In this document: positions 16,606-25,714 of the stretch, in pieces
Layout: each line of letters starts with the position of its first letter
How positions within the stretch are numbered: position 1 is the first letter of the stretch
Source of the DNA: Hoylesella loescheii
Lineage (GTDB): Bacteria > Bacteroidota > Bacteroidia > Bacteroidales > Bacteroidaceae
Assembly (NCBI GenBank): GCA_021531755.1
Contig: JADYUK010000009.1
Span: forward strand, 57,202-121,201
Length of the DNA stretch: 64,000 nucleotides
Direction: 5' to 3'
Translations under genes and position numbers: made by a program
Notes under the pieces: generated by a model
What the model saw: only the letters and a program-made list of their open reading frames with translations
Databases searched by the model: none
Told to the model about the DNA's origin: nothing

Positions 16606-17745
16606 ATGACACCGACAATAATACTACTATTCACATTAGCCATATCCCTCATCATCGGCGCACTGACAACACCACGTCTTGTCAGCCTCGCCCGCGAGAT
16701 GCATCTCTACGACCTTCCAGACAGCCGTAAGGTGCACACCATCCCTATCCCACGTCTCGGAGGAGTGGCATTCCTCCCCGCCGTCATCATCGCCATAGCT
16801 ACCACAGTCGCCATAGCATCACGCTTCGGAATCACCTTCGACGATATAAACGGACAGGGCACACCGGAGCATTTCGTGGCATACGTGGCAGGAGCCATGA
16901 TGCTATATATCCTCGGCATATACGACGATGTCCATGGTGTCAGCTACCGGATCAAGTTCGTGGTGCAGATATGCGCTGCCGTGCTGCTGTGCATCAGCGG
17001 GCTGTGGATAGCATCCTTCGAGCATGTATTCTATATCGACCGTGTCCCGTTCTGGATTGGCATGCCGCTGACGACATTCTTTGTCGTCTATGTCACGAAC
17101 GCCATCAACCTCATCGACGGCATTGACGGTCTCGCCTCAGGTCTGTCGGGCATCTCGCTCCTTGTCGCCATCATCCTCTGTGTCATGTCGGGCGATATCG
17201 TGTGGGCTATGCTCGCCATAGCATATCTCGGTGTGCTCATAGCGTTCTTCTGCTATAATGTCTTCGGCGGTAGGAACAAGGTGTTCATGGGCGATGCCGG
17301 CTCGCTGACCCTCGGCTATACCCTCAGCTTTATCGTGCTGCATTTCTGGCAAGCCCATCCTGTCTGGAATCCTTATCTCCACAATGTCGGTATCGTCATC
17401 CTCTCGACCCTGACGATACCACTTCTTGATGTTATCCGGGTCTTCATGAGCCGCATACGTGACGGCCGCAACCCATTCCTCCCGGACAAGAACCACATCC
17501 ACCACAAACTGATGCGCACAGGCATGTCTGGTCGGTGGACCATGGTCACCATCCTTTTTCTCTCCGCCATTGTTGTTATCCTCAACTACCTTGTGGCGCA
17601 GATGAGCCAGACGCTCATCCTCCTTCTCGACGCCCTGCTTTTCGTCGTGATGCATATCATCATCAACTATTTCATACACAAGAAAGAGGCGATGACAGGC
17701 AGCAGATGGGACCGTGTCTTCAGAAACAATCATGAATTGAGATGA
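16606..17745 (+). CDS. wecA: Undecaprenyl-phosphate sugar-1-phosphate transferase (MraY/WecA family)
   Basis: 379 residues, polytopic. It starts a surface-glycan chain by moving HexNAc-1-P (GlcNAc-1-P in WecA) from a UDP-sugar to undecaprenyl phosphate at the inner membrane. Family signatures are in order: RLGGVAF near residue 50, IYDDVHGVSYRIK (Asp pair), NAINLIDGIDGLASG, GDAGSL and the cytoplasmic HIHHKLM motif. About 10 membrane helices are apparent. It lies apart from the main glycan operons, with repeat arrays on both sides, so it probably has its own promoter. WecA-like rather than MraY is chosen from length and the DGIDGLASG/HIHHKL pattern. Confidence 0.85.
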   Translation: MTPTIILLFTLAISLIIGALTTPRLVSLAREMHLYDLPDSRKVHTIPIPRLGGVAFLPAVIIAIATTVAIASRFGITFDDINGQGTPEHFVAYVAGAMMLYILGIYDDVHGVSYRIKFVVQICAAVLLCISGLWIASFEHVFYIDRVPFWIGMPLTTFFVVYVTNAINLIDGIDGLASGLSGISLLVAIILCVMSGDIVWAMLAIAYLGVLIAFFCYNVFGGRNKVFMGDAGSLTLGYTLSFIVLHFWQAHPVWNPYLHNVGIVILSTLTIPLLDVIRVFMSRIRDGRNPFLPDKNHIHHKLMRTGMSGRWTMVTILFLSAIVVILNYLVAQMSQTLILLLDALLFVVMHIIINYFIHKKEAMTGSRWDRVFRNNHELR

Positions 17746-17747
17746 AA

Positions 17748-18160
17748 GTTCTTTGTCACGAATTTGAGAATTATCGAATACAAAACTTGGTCTAGGTCAC
17801 GAATTATCGAATTATCGAATTTTTAATCTTGTCACGATACTTGGCCTGGGTCACGAATTATCGAATTTGCGAATTATTATTTTTCACAAGAAATCTAGAA
17901 AGCAAGAATTTTCTTCCCGTTGTTCAGTAGGTCCAAAGACAAAATTCGACAATTCGATAATTCGTGATAAAGAAGACTAAGAAAAAAAAATTCGATAATT
18001 CGCTAATTCGTGATAAAAAAGACTCAGAAAAATAATTCGAAAATTCGAAAATTCGTGATAATGAAGACTCAGGAAAAATTCGCTAATTCGTGATAAAAAA
18101 GACTCAGAAAACAATTCGCTAATTCGATAATTCGGGACAATGAAGACTCGTGACAAAGAG
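17748..18160. repeat. Intergenic palindromic repeat array, copy 4
   Basis: Contains 'GTGATAA.GAAGACTCAGAAAA' units alternating with AATTCG runs (about 5 copies). A block of roughly 95 bases at 17882-17980 is nearly identical to 18861-18958 on the other side of the GxxExxY gene. Confidence 0.85.
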
Positions 18161-18236
18161 CTTTCGTGGATGGGGACATCCATGTAGGCAATTCACAATC
18201 CATACAGTATCAGATAATTATCTATATCGAGAAAAC

Positions 18237-18635
18237 ATGTCATATATATACCCAGCAGAAAGTCAAAGCCTTATAGGAATCGCAATGCAGCTGCATCGCG
18301 AATTAGGATGCGGTTTCAAAGAAAAGGTATATCAGGATGCATTTGAGGTCCTGCTTAAAGAGAACGATATCCCATATGAACGCGAGAAGCACATTACACT
18401 TACGTTTCATGGGGTTGTTTTAGAACACGATTTCTACTATGACTTTTTCTGCTACGGCAAGATTGGTGTAGAGCTTAAAGCGATGGGTAATATAACAGGA
18501 GAGCATGAATCACAGATAATAAACTACATCCATGTAGGGAATCATCGTCTCGGAATTCTTTTTAATTTCGGCTCGACGAGCCTGCAATACAAATGTTACC
18601 CGAATCGTGAGAATTACAATCCGACTAATAAATGA
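18237..18635 (+). CDS. GxxExxY protein (PD-(D/E)xK-like fold)
   Basis: 132 residues from the ATG at 18237. The name-giving motif is GCGFKEKVY near residues 24-32, followed by PYEREKHI, DFYYDF and VELKA. The D...ExK pattern agrees with the proposed PD-(D/E)xK nuclease-like fold of this family. No activity has been assigned to the family that I know of. The gene is bracketed by large, nearly identical direct repeats (17.75-18.15 kb and 18.65-19.2 kb), as if it moved or was duplicated as a unit. Confidence 0.85.
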   Translation: MSYIYPAESQSLIGIAMQLHRELGCGFKEKVYQDAFEVLLKENDIPYEREKHITLTFHGVVLEHDFYYDFFCYGKIGVELKAMGNITGEHESQIINYIHVGNHRLGILFNFGSTSLQYKCYPNRENYNPTNK

Positions 18636-18649
18636 TTATGTAACGTTAA

Positions 18650-19275
18650 TCACGAAAGGTTCCTATCACGAATTTGAGATAAAAGTTCTTTGTCACGAAT
18701 TTGCGAATTATCGAATTAGATAATCTTGTCATGATACTTGGCCTTTTATCACGAATTTGAGATGAAAGTTCTTTGTCACGAATTTGAGAATTATCGAATT
18801 AGATAATCTTGTCACGATACTTGTCCTTTGTCCCGAATTATCGAATTTGCGAATTAGTATTTTTAACAAGAAATCTAGAAAGCAAGAATTTTCTTCCCGT
18901 TGTTCAGTAGGTCCAAAGACAAAATTCGAAAATTCGATAATTCGTGATAATGAAGACTCAGAAAAAACAATTCGATAATTCGATAATTCGGGACAATGAA
19001 GACTCAGAAAACAATTCTATAATTCGATTATTCGTGATAATGAAGACTCAGGAAAACAATTCGATAATTCGATAATTCTTGACAATAAAGACTCAGAAAA
19101 ATAATTCTATAATTCGATAATTCGTGATAAGGAAGACTCAGAAAAAATAATTCGATAATTCGATAATTCGATAATTCGTGATAATGAAGCCTAAGAAAAC
19201 AATTCGCAAATTCGGGACAATGAAGACTCATGACAAATAATCCATGACTTTCTGAGACTTTCCGTGTGAGGAGGA
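18650..19275. repeat. Intergenic palindromic repeat array, copy 5 (largest)
   Basis: Starts with TCACGAATTTGAGA units and includes the block shared with copy 4 (18861-18958). It ends with about six 45-50-bp tandem units of 'GTGATAATGAAGACTCAGAAAA' plus AATTCGATA runs. The 9-bp subunit ATTCGATAA repeats in phase near 19150. Confidence 0.85.
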
Positions 19276-19296
19276 GGGAAATAACTCGTGAAAAAG

Positions 19297-20082
19297 ATGA
19301 TGAAAAAGAGATGGTTTATCTTCTGTGACGACCAGCTGGTGGTCAAGAAGACCGGTGAGACAGAATACAGCATTCCGGAATACGACGACACACCCTGTCC
19401 GCTTTCCGGCGACGACATCATGATAGATGTCGCTGACATATCTGGCGAGGGGACCGTCATGGCCGCCATGGTGAGAGACAAAGACAGGATGGCCGAGATT
19501 ATGGGCGAGGACGACGAGACCGTAGGCCTCAGAGCATCATTCCATATACTGAAAGAGGAGGACTACCTCCAGGCAGGGAAATGCCGCGAACTGCTCTACT
19601 GGACTACAGAGACCCAATACTGCGGGAAATGTGGCGGTGTTATGGAGCGTGACACACAGATATCACGCCGCTGCACACGATGCGGACACACCATATGGCC
19701 ACAGCTTGCCACAGCAGTGATAGTCCTGATACACCGTGGTGACGAGGTGCTCCTTGTCAAGGCCCGTAACTTCCGTGGCGACTACTACGGCCTCGTGGCG
19801 GGATTCGTCGAGACCGGCGAGACCCTTGAGGAGGCTGTCAGGAGAGAGGTGATGGAGGAGACCGGACTGACGATAGGCAACATAAGATACTTCGGGAGTC
19901 AGCCATGGCCCTACCCCTGCGGACTTATGGTAGGCTTCGAGGCAGACTACGTCTCTGGTACTATCCACCTGCAGCTCGAGGAACTGAAGCAGGCGGGATG
20001 GTTCACAAAGGACAACATGCCCGATATCCCCGGTAAGATGTCCATCGCCCGCCGCCTGATAGACAGCTGGACAGAGAGATAG
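19297..20082 (+). CDS. nudC: NAD(+) diphosphatase / NADH pyrophosphatase
   Basis: 261 residues from the ATG at 19297 (a GTG at 19288 is possible). Hydrolyses NAD(H) to NMN(H) and AMP; NudC enzymes can also remove NAD caps from RNA. A zinc ribbon is present: CGKCGG, then CTRCGH. The complete Nudix box GX5EX7REUXEEXGU is seen as GFVETGETLEEAVRREVMEE plus TGL. SQPWPYPCGLM is the SQPWPFPxS motif characteristic of NudC, with Cys-Gly replacing the usual Ser. It is flanked by repeat arrays, so it is probably monocistronic. Confidence 0.92.
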   Translation: MMKKRWFIFCDDQLVVKKTGETEYSIPEYDDTPCPLSGDDIMIDVADISGEGTVMAAMVRDKDRMAEIMGEDDETVGLRASFHILKEEDYLQAGKCRELLYWTTETQYCGKCGGVMERDTQISRRCTRCGHTIWPQLATAVIVLIHRGDEVLLVKARNFRGDYYGLVAGFVETGETLEEAVRREVMEETGLTIGNIRYFGSQPWPYPCGLMVGFEADYVSGTIHLQLEELKQAGWFTKDNMPDIPGKMSIARRLIDSWTER

Positions 20083-20089
20083 TGTCTCT

Positions 20090-20305
20090 CATCACACAGA
20101 GCATGATTAAGACTCTCACACGGAGAATCACGGAATGTCACGGATTTTATTTTTCTGTCCCGAGACTTGTCCTTGGTCCCGAATTTGCGAATTTGCGAAT
20201 TTTATCTTCCGTGGCATTCCGTGATTCTCCGTGTGAAGACAATAATTCGCTAATTCGATAATTCGGGACAGAAAAATAAAATCCGTGACCATCCGTGTGA
20301 AGAAA
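20090..20305. repeat. Intergenic palindromic repeat array, copy 6
   Basis: Nearly one large palindrome: CACGGA/GTCACGGATTTTATTTTT and CTGTCCCGA at the left pair with the complement at the right. An inner pair lies between CTTCCGTGGCATTCCGTG and the left arm. Confidence 0.85.
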
Positions 20306-20319
20306 CACAATTGACAATT

Positions 20320-21246
20320 ATGAAAATGGCTCTAAAGGCGGTGTGTCCTTACATACACCCTAACAGCATCAATTTCAAATATGCTCCATTCGAGGCATGG
20401 GTAAGGCTGGGAGGAGAGACCGCAAGAAGTCTCTTCCCACCACGCTTGCTCCATGCACTGGCATACAAATATGAACTGCCGGATATAAATATTCGACGGA
20501 AAGAAGCGCGACTTATGTTTGTCGAGCCAGTCTCCATCTCATTCGATACATTCCCGTATTACGCCACACACGAAGTCATACCGTTCATATGGGACTGCTG
20601 GCCGCGCTATTATGACAAGATGGAGAGATGGATGAGGAGGCACAAGATTCGTCGGGCAATCTTCACCTCGAAACAAGAGATGGAGGCGATGAAGGCACGG
20701 CTGCCAGAAGTCAGTATGATGCACTGTCCTGAGGCTGTCGATATACAGCTTTACTCTCCAGGTAAGGATTTGAAGAAGAGGAGCATAGACCTGCTGGAGT
20801 TCGGACGCTCAAACATCAAATACCTCGGCACAGGCGGAATAGCAGGCATCAACCACGTCACAACGCTACAGAACGGACGGTTTGTTTACACAAATGATGA
20901 GCTCTTTGCTGCTATGGCCGACACTAAAGTCACGATATGTCTGCCTCGCTGTCTGACACACCCCGACCTTGCAGGAGGTGTAGAAACGCTGACACAGAGA
21001 TATTGGGAGGCGATGCTATCGCGCATCGTCATTGTCGGCCATTGTCCGCAGGAGCTGGAGGATATCGCAGGGTATAACCCGTGCATAGAGATTGACGAGA
21101 GGAACCCTGTCGGGCAGATAAGGAGTATAATCAAGAATATCACCCATTATCAGGAATTAGTCGACCGTAACCGTGATGCGGCTCTGCGCCTCGCGCCGTG
21201 GGAGCTTAGGATGAGACAGGTGAAGGAATGGTTAGAGAAGATATAA
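20320..21246 (+). CDS. Glycosyltransferase-like protein (paralogue of the gene at 7155)
   Basis: 308 residues from the ATG at 20320 (TTG at 20311 rejected). It shares its whole length with the protein at 7155-8150 (blocks VCPYIHP, FEAWVRLGGE, FIWDCWPRY, CPEAVD, DLLEFGRSN, VETLTQRYWEAM, VIVGHCPQEL). The C-terminal half looks like a GT-B donor domain. It is more G+C-rich in codon use than its paralogue, so the two copies have had different histories. The target glycan is unknown. Confidence 0.65.
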   Translation: MKMALKAVCPYIHPNSINFKYAPFEAWVRLGGETARSLFPPRLLHALAYKYELPDINIRRKEARLMFVEPVSISFDTFPYYATHEVIPFIWDCWPRYYDKMERWMRRHKIRRAIFTSKQEMEAMKARLPEVSMMHCPEAVDIQLYSPGKDLKKRSIDLLEFGRSNIKYLGTGGIAGINHVTTLQNGRFVYTNDELFAAMADTKVTICLPRCLTHPDLAGGVETLTQRYWEAMLSRIVIVGHCPQELEDIAGYNPCIEIDERNPVGQIRSIIKNITHYQELVDRNRDAALRLAPWELRMRQVKEWLEKI

Positions 21247-21290
21247 ACTCCTTGCACAGGGGACCACGCTGACAAAGCTCATACCACGCA

Positions 21291-21395
21291 ATGACATTCA
21301 GATGGAAAGACAAAGCGAAACTGTTCTCGGGTGAGGGAATTTATTTCCTCACCTTTGTCGTTGTAAACAGGAAGAGGATGTTCGGGCGTCTCTTT
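21291..21395 (+). pseudogene. N-terminal remnant of a REP-associated tyrosine transposase (RAYT)
   Basis: About 35 codons (RWKDKAKLFSGEGIYFLTF then VVVNRKRMFGRL) fit the first strand and helix of IS200-like Y1 transposases of the RAYT type, which begin with 'G-x-YFxTFxTxxRxxLFG'. The frame then runs directly into a repeat array and the HUH and Tyr motifs are missing. The call rests on a short stretch and is tentative. Confidence 0.45.
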
Positions 21396-21725
21396 TTCTT
21401 TTCACACGGAATGTCGCGGGAGGTCACGGACTTTTCTTTCACTAGACTTCCGCTGACATCCGTGACTTGTTGTGTGAAAAAGAAAGATTCGCAATCTCGT
21501 GACATAAACCTTACATGGACATCCGTGACCTTCCGTGTGAAAAAGAAAAACTCACAAATCTCGTGACATAAACCTTCCGTGGAAATCCGTGACTTTCCGT
21601 GTGAAAAAGAAAGAATCGCAAATCTCGTGACATAAACCTTACATGGACATCCGTGACTTTCCGTGTGAAGATATAATTCGCAAATTAGGGACAGAAAAGT
21701 AAATCCGTGATTTTCTGTGTGAAGG
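21395..21725. repeat. Intergenic palindromic repeat array, copy 7
   Basis: About four tandem units of roughly 65 bases: 'CCGTGTGAAAAAGAAAGA', then 'TCGCAAATCTCGTGACATAA', then 'ACCTTACATGGACATCCGTG'. This is the last array; none occurs in the 42 kb to its right. Confidence 0.85.
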
Positions 21726-21747
21726 GAATCGGCTGTGACGAAGAGTT

Positions 21748-21804
21748 ATAACGGCGCATGAAGGACGTTAGGGAACATCTCCCCTACCCTTCATGCGCCG
21801 TTAT
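21748..21804. terminator. Strong hairpin after the polysaccharide operon
   Basis: A perfect 17-bp stem (ATAACGGCGCATGAAGG and complement) with a 23-base loop, downstream of the acyltransferase stop (minus strand). There is no clear U-run on the minus side; TGTTTTCT follows on the plus side. Confidence 0.6.
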
Positions 21805-21828
21805 TGTTTTCTCGCTCATGGACGGCCA

Positions 21829-22392
21829 TCACTCTGAAGCTTTCAGTGCCGCCTCGTGGCGTTCTATCTCCTCGGGCGTGAAACGCATCTTGATTAAGCG
21901 TGCGGGCACTCCGCCTATGATGCTGTATGGGGGGAAAGAGCGGGTGACGACGGCGCCTGCGGCGACGATGCTTCCACGGCCTATGTCGACACCTTTCAGA
22001 ATAGTCACATTGGCACCAACCCACACGCCGTCACCAATGGTGACAGGCTGATCGTTCTCAGGAAGTTTCTCTGACGCTGTGATGTCTATGATATGGCGAC
22101 CTATGATGTCTGTGCGATGGTCGCCAGTGATGATTGTCGGACGTGGGCCAAATACGACCTTGCGGCCTATTGTCAGAGGGGCCTCGGTGCAGTAGAACGT
22201 GCTGCCACGCGGTATGGATGTCCCGTCGCCAACAGAGAGATTATGTATTCCCTTGATATCTGACGACAAAGGACGGAGATACACACCACGCCCACATGAG
22301 CGCATGCTACGGCGCCAAGCGATGGAGAGGAGCTTGTCTGCCAGCCATGACGGAGCGAGAGAGAGCTTGATAATGATATCTGAGAGTGCCAT
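21829..22392 (-). CDS. Hexapeptide-repeat acetyltransferase (WcaF/maa type)
   Basis: 187 residues, last gene of the minus-strand polysaccharide operon. Left-handed beta-helix repeats are evident ([20 protein letters not shown]), with the catalytic His in GDHRTD, then [20 protein letters not shown] and [19 protein letters not shown]. It O-acetylates a sugar using acetyl-CoA. It starts 31 bases after the rhamnosyltransferase-like gene and is followed by the 21748 hairpin. It is in frame, with no poly-G tract, unlike the acyltransferases at the left edge. Confidence 0.85.
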   Translation of the reverse strand: MALSDIIIKLSLAPSWLADKLLSIAWRRSMRSCGRGVYLRPLSSDIKGIHNLSVGDGTSIPRGSTFYCTEAPLTIGRKVVFGPRPTIITGDHRTDIIGRHIIDITASEKLPENDQPVTIGDGVWVGANVTILKGVDIGRGSIVAAGAVVTRSFPPYSIIGGVPARLIKMRFTPEEIERHEAALKASE

Positions 22393-22423
22393 AATAAGTA
22401 GGTGACATATAAAGTTTTACGAA

Positions 22424-23302
22424 TTATCTACGGGTGATTTTATCAGACAACCGTCTCACTATCTGCTGGAGTGAACGGACTACGAAACGTTTGACGGTGG
22501 AGAAGCGATATGACAAGGTGATGCCCTGCAAACCGAAATGGCGGGACAGATAAGCGGAATCAGTCATGATACGGGTGTGCAAGGTCATCTTGACATCGTT
22601 GTCCACATTATGGCCGTGGACTATCTCTATCCACATTGGTGTGTCAAGGCTGTCGATATGCCTGACTATATCTCGGCCATAATTTTCAGCGAGAAGGAAG
22701 TGGCTGCCATAGCCATAGCATGTGCGGACTCTGCCCGACGCTTTCACCGGCTCCATGAGGGTCATGAAATGGTTATTTGGATAATATATCCTTGTGGCGA
22801 GCCCAATATCTGTGAAATATTGCAGACCATAGTCGAAGGAGATGAATGTGTATGGCAGGAAAGACTCTGTCGCTACACGGCGTATGACGCTTGAATAATC
22901 ATGACGGAGGGAATCGTCATTGTCAAGATATGTAGTGAGACAGATATCGCCGACTGCCGCATGACGCTCAGCAAGACAATGCGAGACAACCTCTGAGAAT
23001 ATCTTGCAGAACGAGCCGCCATGACCCTCACGGATATATATAGGCAGAATGGCTGGCGAGAGTTGTTTATAGCTCTCCATCTTCTCTCTCAGCGATGTCA
23101 TGACACGTTCGTCGCTTGTACGCTCGACAAGCAGAATCCATATGAACCGCTGGTCGTCCTGAGAGAGGACAGACGGCAGCGTATATCGCTCAAACAGGGC
23201 AAAACGCTCCGCTAACCACACACGGTAATCTATCGGACGACCATTCTTGTCTGTCTGCCAGAGACGTAAGGCGAAACGAGTGAGGAGGAAATGATGGAGC
23301 AT
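22424..23302 (-). CDS. Putative rhamnosyltransferase-type glycosyltransferase
   Basis: 292 residues. The N-terminus (LTRFALRLWQTDKNGRP, WLAERFALFERYTLPSVLSQ) and the motif CLTTYLDNDDSLRHDYS fit the 'putative rhamnosyl transferase' family (PF11316 type); DNDD is a likely metal/nucleotide-sugar site. The substrate is not demonstrated. It is fifth in the operon, 55 bases after the GT4 gene. Confidence 0.75.
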   Translation of the reverse strand: MLHHFLLTRFALRLWQTDKNGRPIDYRVWLAERFALFERYTLPSVLSQDDQRFIWILLVERTSDERVMTSLREKMESYKQLSPAILPIYIREGHGGSFCKIFSEVVSHCLAERHAAVGDICLTTYLDNDDSLRHDYSSVIRRVATESFLPYTFISFDYGLQYFTDIGLATRIYYPNNHFMTLMEPVKASGRVRTCYGYGSHFLLAENYGRDIVRHIDSLDTPMWIEIVHGHNVDNDVKMTLHTRIMTDSAYLSRHFGLQGITLSYRFSTVKRFVVRSLQQIVRRLSDKITRR

Positions 23303-23357
23303 GGGGAAGTTGGTTTTTTTTCAGTGGCGGGCATTTAGCTTATTGGCATCCGCTCGA

Positions 23358-24620
23358 TTATTTCTTAATTGCGTCTGTCACGTATGACAGAAATTCTTTT
23401 ATCTTATTATCCCATGACAGTTGCTCACAACGTTGTTTGCAATTGTGCGACATTGTTTCGAGGTATTCAGGATGCATATACAAATTCTCCAATACCTCAG
23501 CAAACATGCGGACACTTTCTGATGGATTCTTTACAGGTATCTTTACACCTATGTCCGGTGTTACACTATCACCATGTCCGCAGGTATCATGACATACAAC
23601 CGGAAGGCCATTAGCGATGGCTTCAAGCACTACATGAGGCGTGCCTTCTGCAACAGATGTGAATAGCATCAATCGGCATTTCTGCATAAGTTTTTGCACT
23701 TCAGCATGTGGAATGGCACCATGCCAAACTACATTTCTTTCTATGCCTAAACCTGCTGCCAGCTTCTTGTAAGTTTCCGCATCACCACTACCCAACACAT
23801 GAAGACGGATATCCTCATGATACGCAGTTGCGATGGTCATCAAAGCTAATCCCAACTGCTTACGGAAATCCATTTTGCCTACCCAAAGAATGTCAAAGGT
23901 ATTTGATGATTTGAGCTCAATAGATTTGCTATCGGCATTGAAGGCGATAGACTCAACTTTATCGTTAATCACATTACATCCAGTCTCATTCATCAGTATG
24001 CTGTCCAGCCCCATGTATTTCTTGAATGACCTCACCGAATTGCTCGATGCACCTAACAAAACAGCCGCCTGCTTTGCAGCTGCCAACACACGTTCGTCAT
24101 GACTCAACTGCCACTTTGTGATAGTATTCTTCAACCACAGAAATGCCTTTGTTTTAATTCCCGCACCCTCGCAATATGCTAATGGAAACTTATCCTTTGC
24201 ATCTACTGGCCCCCATACAAAAGGTATATGTTTCTCTTTTGAGAGTACCCACAGATAACCTGGCTCACGGAAACCTATCATATTGAGCTGATGCAGTACA
24301 TCTATACGATTCTCCTGACAAATATCCTTTGCGATGGAATATGTCTTCTTCTGCCATTTCTTGTAATAATAATAGAAGCGCCAATCGCCTTGATTCCAAC
24401 ACATCCGGCGTATCTTGTCGGATAGAGGATTATAATAAAAATGCATATTATCACGCTGTGGGAGCCGGACTAACGCCCGTTCTATCTTATCGCGGAACTC
24501 TCCCTCAGTAATAATGAACAGCTCACAATGTTTAGCAAGATTGACACACCAATTCCATGCCATTCCGGGCTCGCTGCCCATATCAGGCGAACAGGCATAT
24601 GCATTAACAATTATCCTCAT
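23358..24620 (-). CDS. Glycosyltransferase family 4
   Basis: 420 residues, GT-B fold. The N-terminus NAYACSPDMGSEPGMAWNW is a typical acceptor-side loop of GT4 enzymes. The donor half has WVGKMDFRKQLGLAL and the E-x7-E motif in AEGTPHVVLEAIANGLPVV. It belongs to the minus-strand surface-glycan operon and lies 5 bases after the preceding GT4 gene. The sugar specificity is unknown. Confidence 0.88.
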   Translation of the reverse strand: MRIIVNAYACSPDMGSEPGMAWNWCVNLAKHCELFIITEGEFRDKIERALVRLPQRDNMHFYYNPLSDKIRRMCWNQGDWRFYYYYKKWQKKTYSIAKDICQENRIDVLHQLNMIGFREPGYLWVLSKEKHIPFVWGPVDAKDKFPLAYCEGAGIKTKAFLWLKNTITKWQLSHDERVLAAAKQAAVLLGASSNSVRSFKKYMGLDSILMNETGCNVINDKVESIAFNADSKSIELKSSNTFDILWVGKMDFRKQLGLALMTIATAYHEDIRLHVLGSGDAETYKKLAAGLGIERNVVWHGAIPHAEVQKLMQKCRLMLFTSVAEGTPHVVLEAIANGLPVVCHDTCGHGDSVTPDIGVKIPVKNPSESVRMFAEVLENLYMHPEYLETMSHNCKQRCEQLSWDNKIKEFLSYVTDAIKK

Positions 24621-24625
24621 TATAA

Positions 24626-25675
24626 CTATCGGTTTATCATTTCTTTATACAATTCCTCGACGCTGTCATTCACCTTGGCCATAGAAAATGTGTCAAGGCT
24701 TGTCGCTCTGGCATAAGTGGAGAGAGTTTGTCTCAGATTCTCATCATCAATGAGGCGCTTGATATGAGAGGCGAGCATACGCCAGTCACCAAAATCATAG
24801 GCAAGACAGTTTTTCCCGTCTTCCATGACATCAGGTAATCCGCCAACGGGGGTAGTGACCAAAGCGGCTCCATAGGCCCATGCCTCAAGGGCAACCATGG
24901 GGAAACCCTCCTCGTATGAGCACATGCAATATATTGATGCCTTACGCCATATTCTATCTCTTTCCTCACCAGTTACGTATCCTGTAAACCTGACACTATC
25001 CTCAAGTCCAAGAGATGATGCCATGGTCTCAAATCGTTTAACCTCTCCATTACCCATCATGATGACTTTCCAGTCAGGATAATCCTCGTGTAATGTCTGC
25101 CAGGCTTTCAACAGGAGATCTGGCGCCTTGTTATCATTGAAATAGGCAACCATGAGAATGATGCGTTCTTTCGCGCATGAAGGAGTAGCGGAGACGCTGT
25201 TATTGGAGTTATAGATGACAGTAGTATGGAGCCCAAGGTCAGCAAATGTTGTATCGAAAAGGTTTTTCCAACGATATGCAAGGAGCACAACTCTGTCAGT
25301 ATGTCTTAGACACCATCTGAAAAGAGAGTTATGCACATGATGTATGAGCTGATTGCCCATGTGTATGTGGAAGATAATCTTTTTCCGGCATACTAATGAC
25401 ATCAGGAAAACTGGCATCTGAACAATGAGACATATCCTGTCAGGGACAGTATGGAAGTGAATGATGTCATATCTCCAGATGATGAAACAAGCCAGTATGT
25501 TCGACTTCAGGGCATACCATAGCTTCCACAGATAATTACGCTGTATCTGTGTTCCCAGCCAGAAGCAGTTGTATTTCTTCCAGAATGGCATCTGCTTCAT
25601 GAGCTTCAAGACTGTGGAGACGCCACCACCGCTCTGCTCAGCAGAGCCCACCATCATGACACGTATATTTCTCAT
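24626..25675 (-). CDS. Glycosyltransferase family 4
   Basis: 349 residues. VGSAEQSGGGVSTVLKLM is the glycine-rich N-terminal loop. The donor half reads MVAYFNDNKAPDLLLKAW, then MGNGEVKRFE and YEEGFPMVALEAWAYGAALV (E-x7-E). It belongs to the minus-strand operon, between the polymerase-like membrane protein and the second GT4. Confidence 0.88.
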   Translation of the reverse strand: MRNIRVMMVGSAEQSGGGVSTVLKLMKQMPFWKKYNCFWLGTQIQRNYLWKLWYALKSNILACFIIWRYDIIHFHTVPDRICLIVQMPVFLMSLVCRKKIIFHIHMGNQLIHHVHNSLFRWCLRHTDRVVLLAYRWKNLFDTTFADLGLHTTVIYNSNNSVSATPSCAKERIILMVAYFNDNKAPDLLLKAWQTLHEDYPDWKVIMMGNGEVKRFETMASSLGLEDSVRFTGYVTGEERDRIWRKASIYCMCSYEEGFPMVALEAWAYGAALVTTPVGGLPDVMEDGKNCLAYDFGDWRMLASHIKRLIDDENLRQTLSTYARATSLDTFSMAKVNDSVEELYKEMINR

Positions 25676-25714
25676 AGACCCATCGAATATAATACCAGAT
25701 GTCTCATATCCCGA

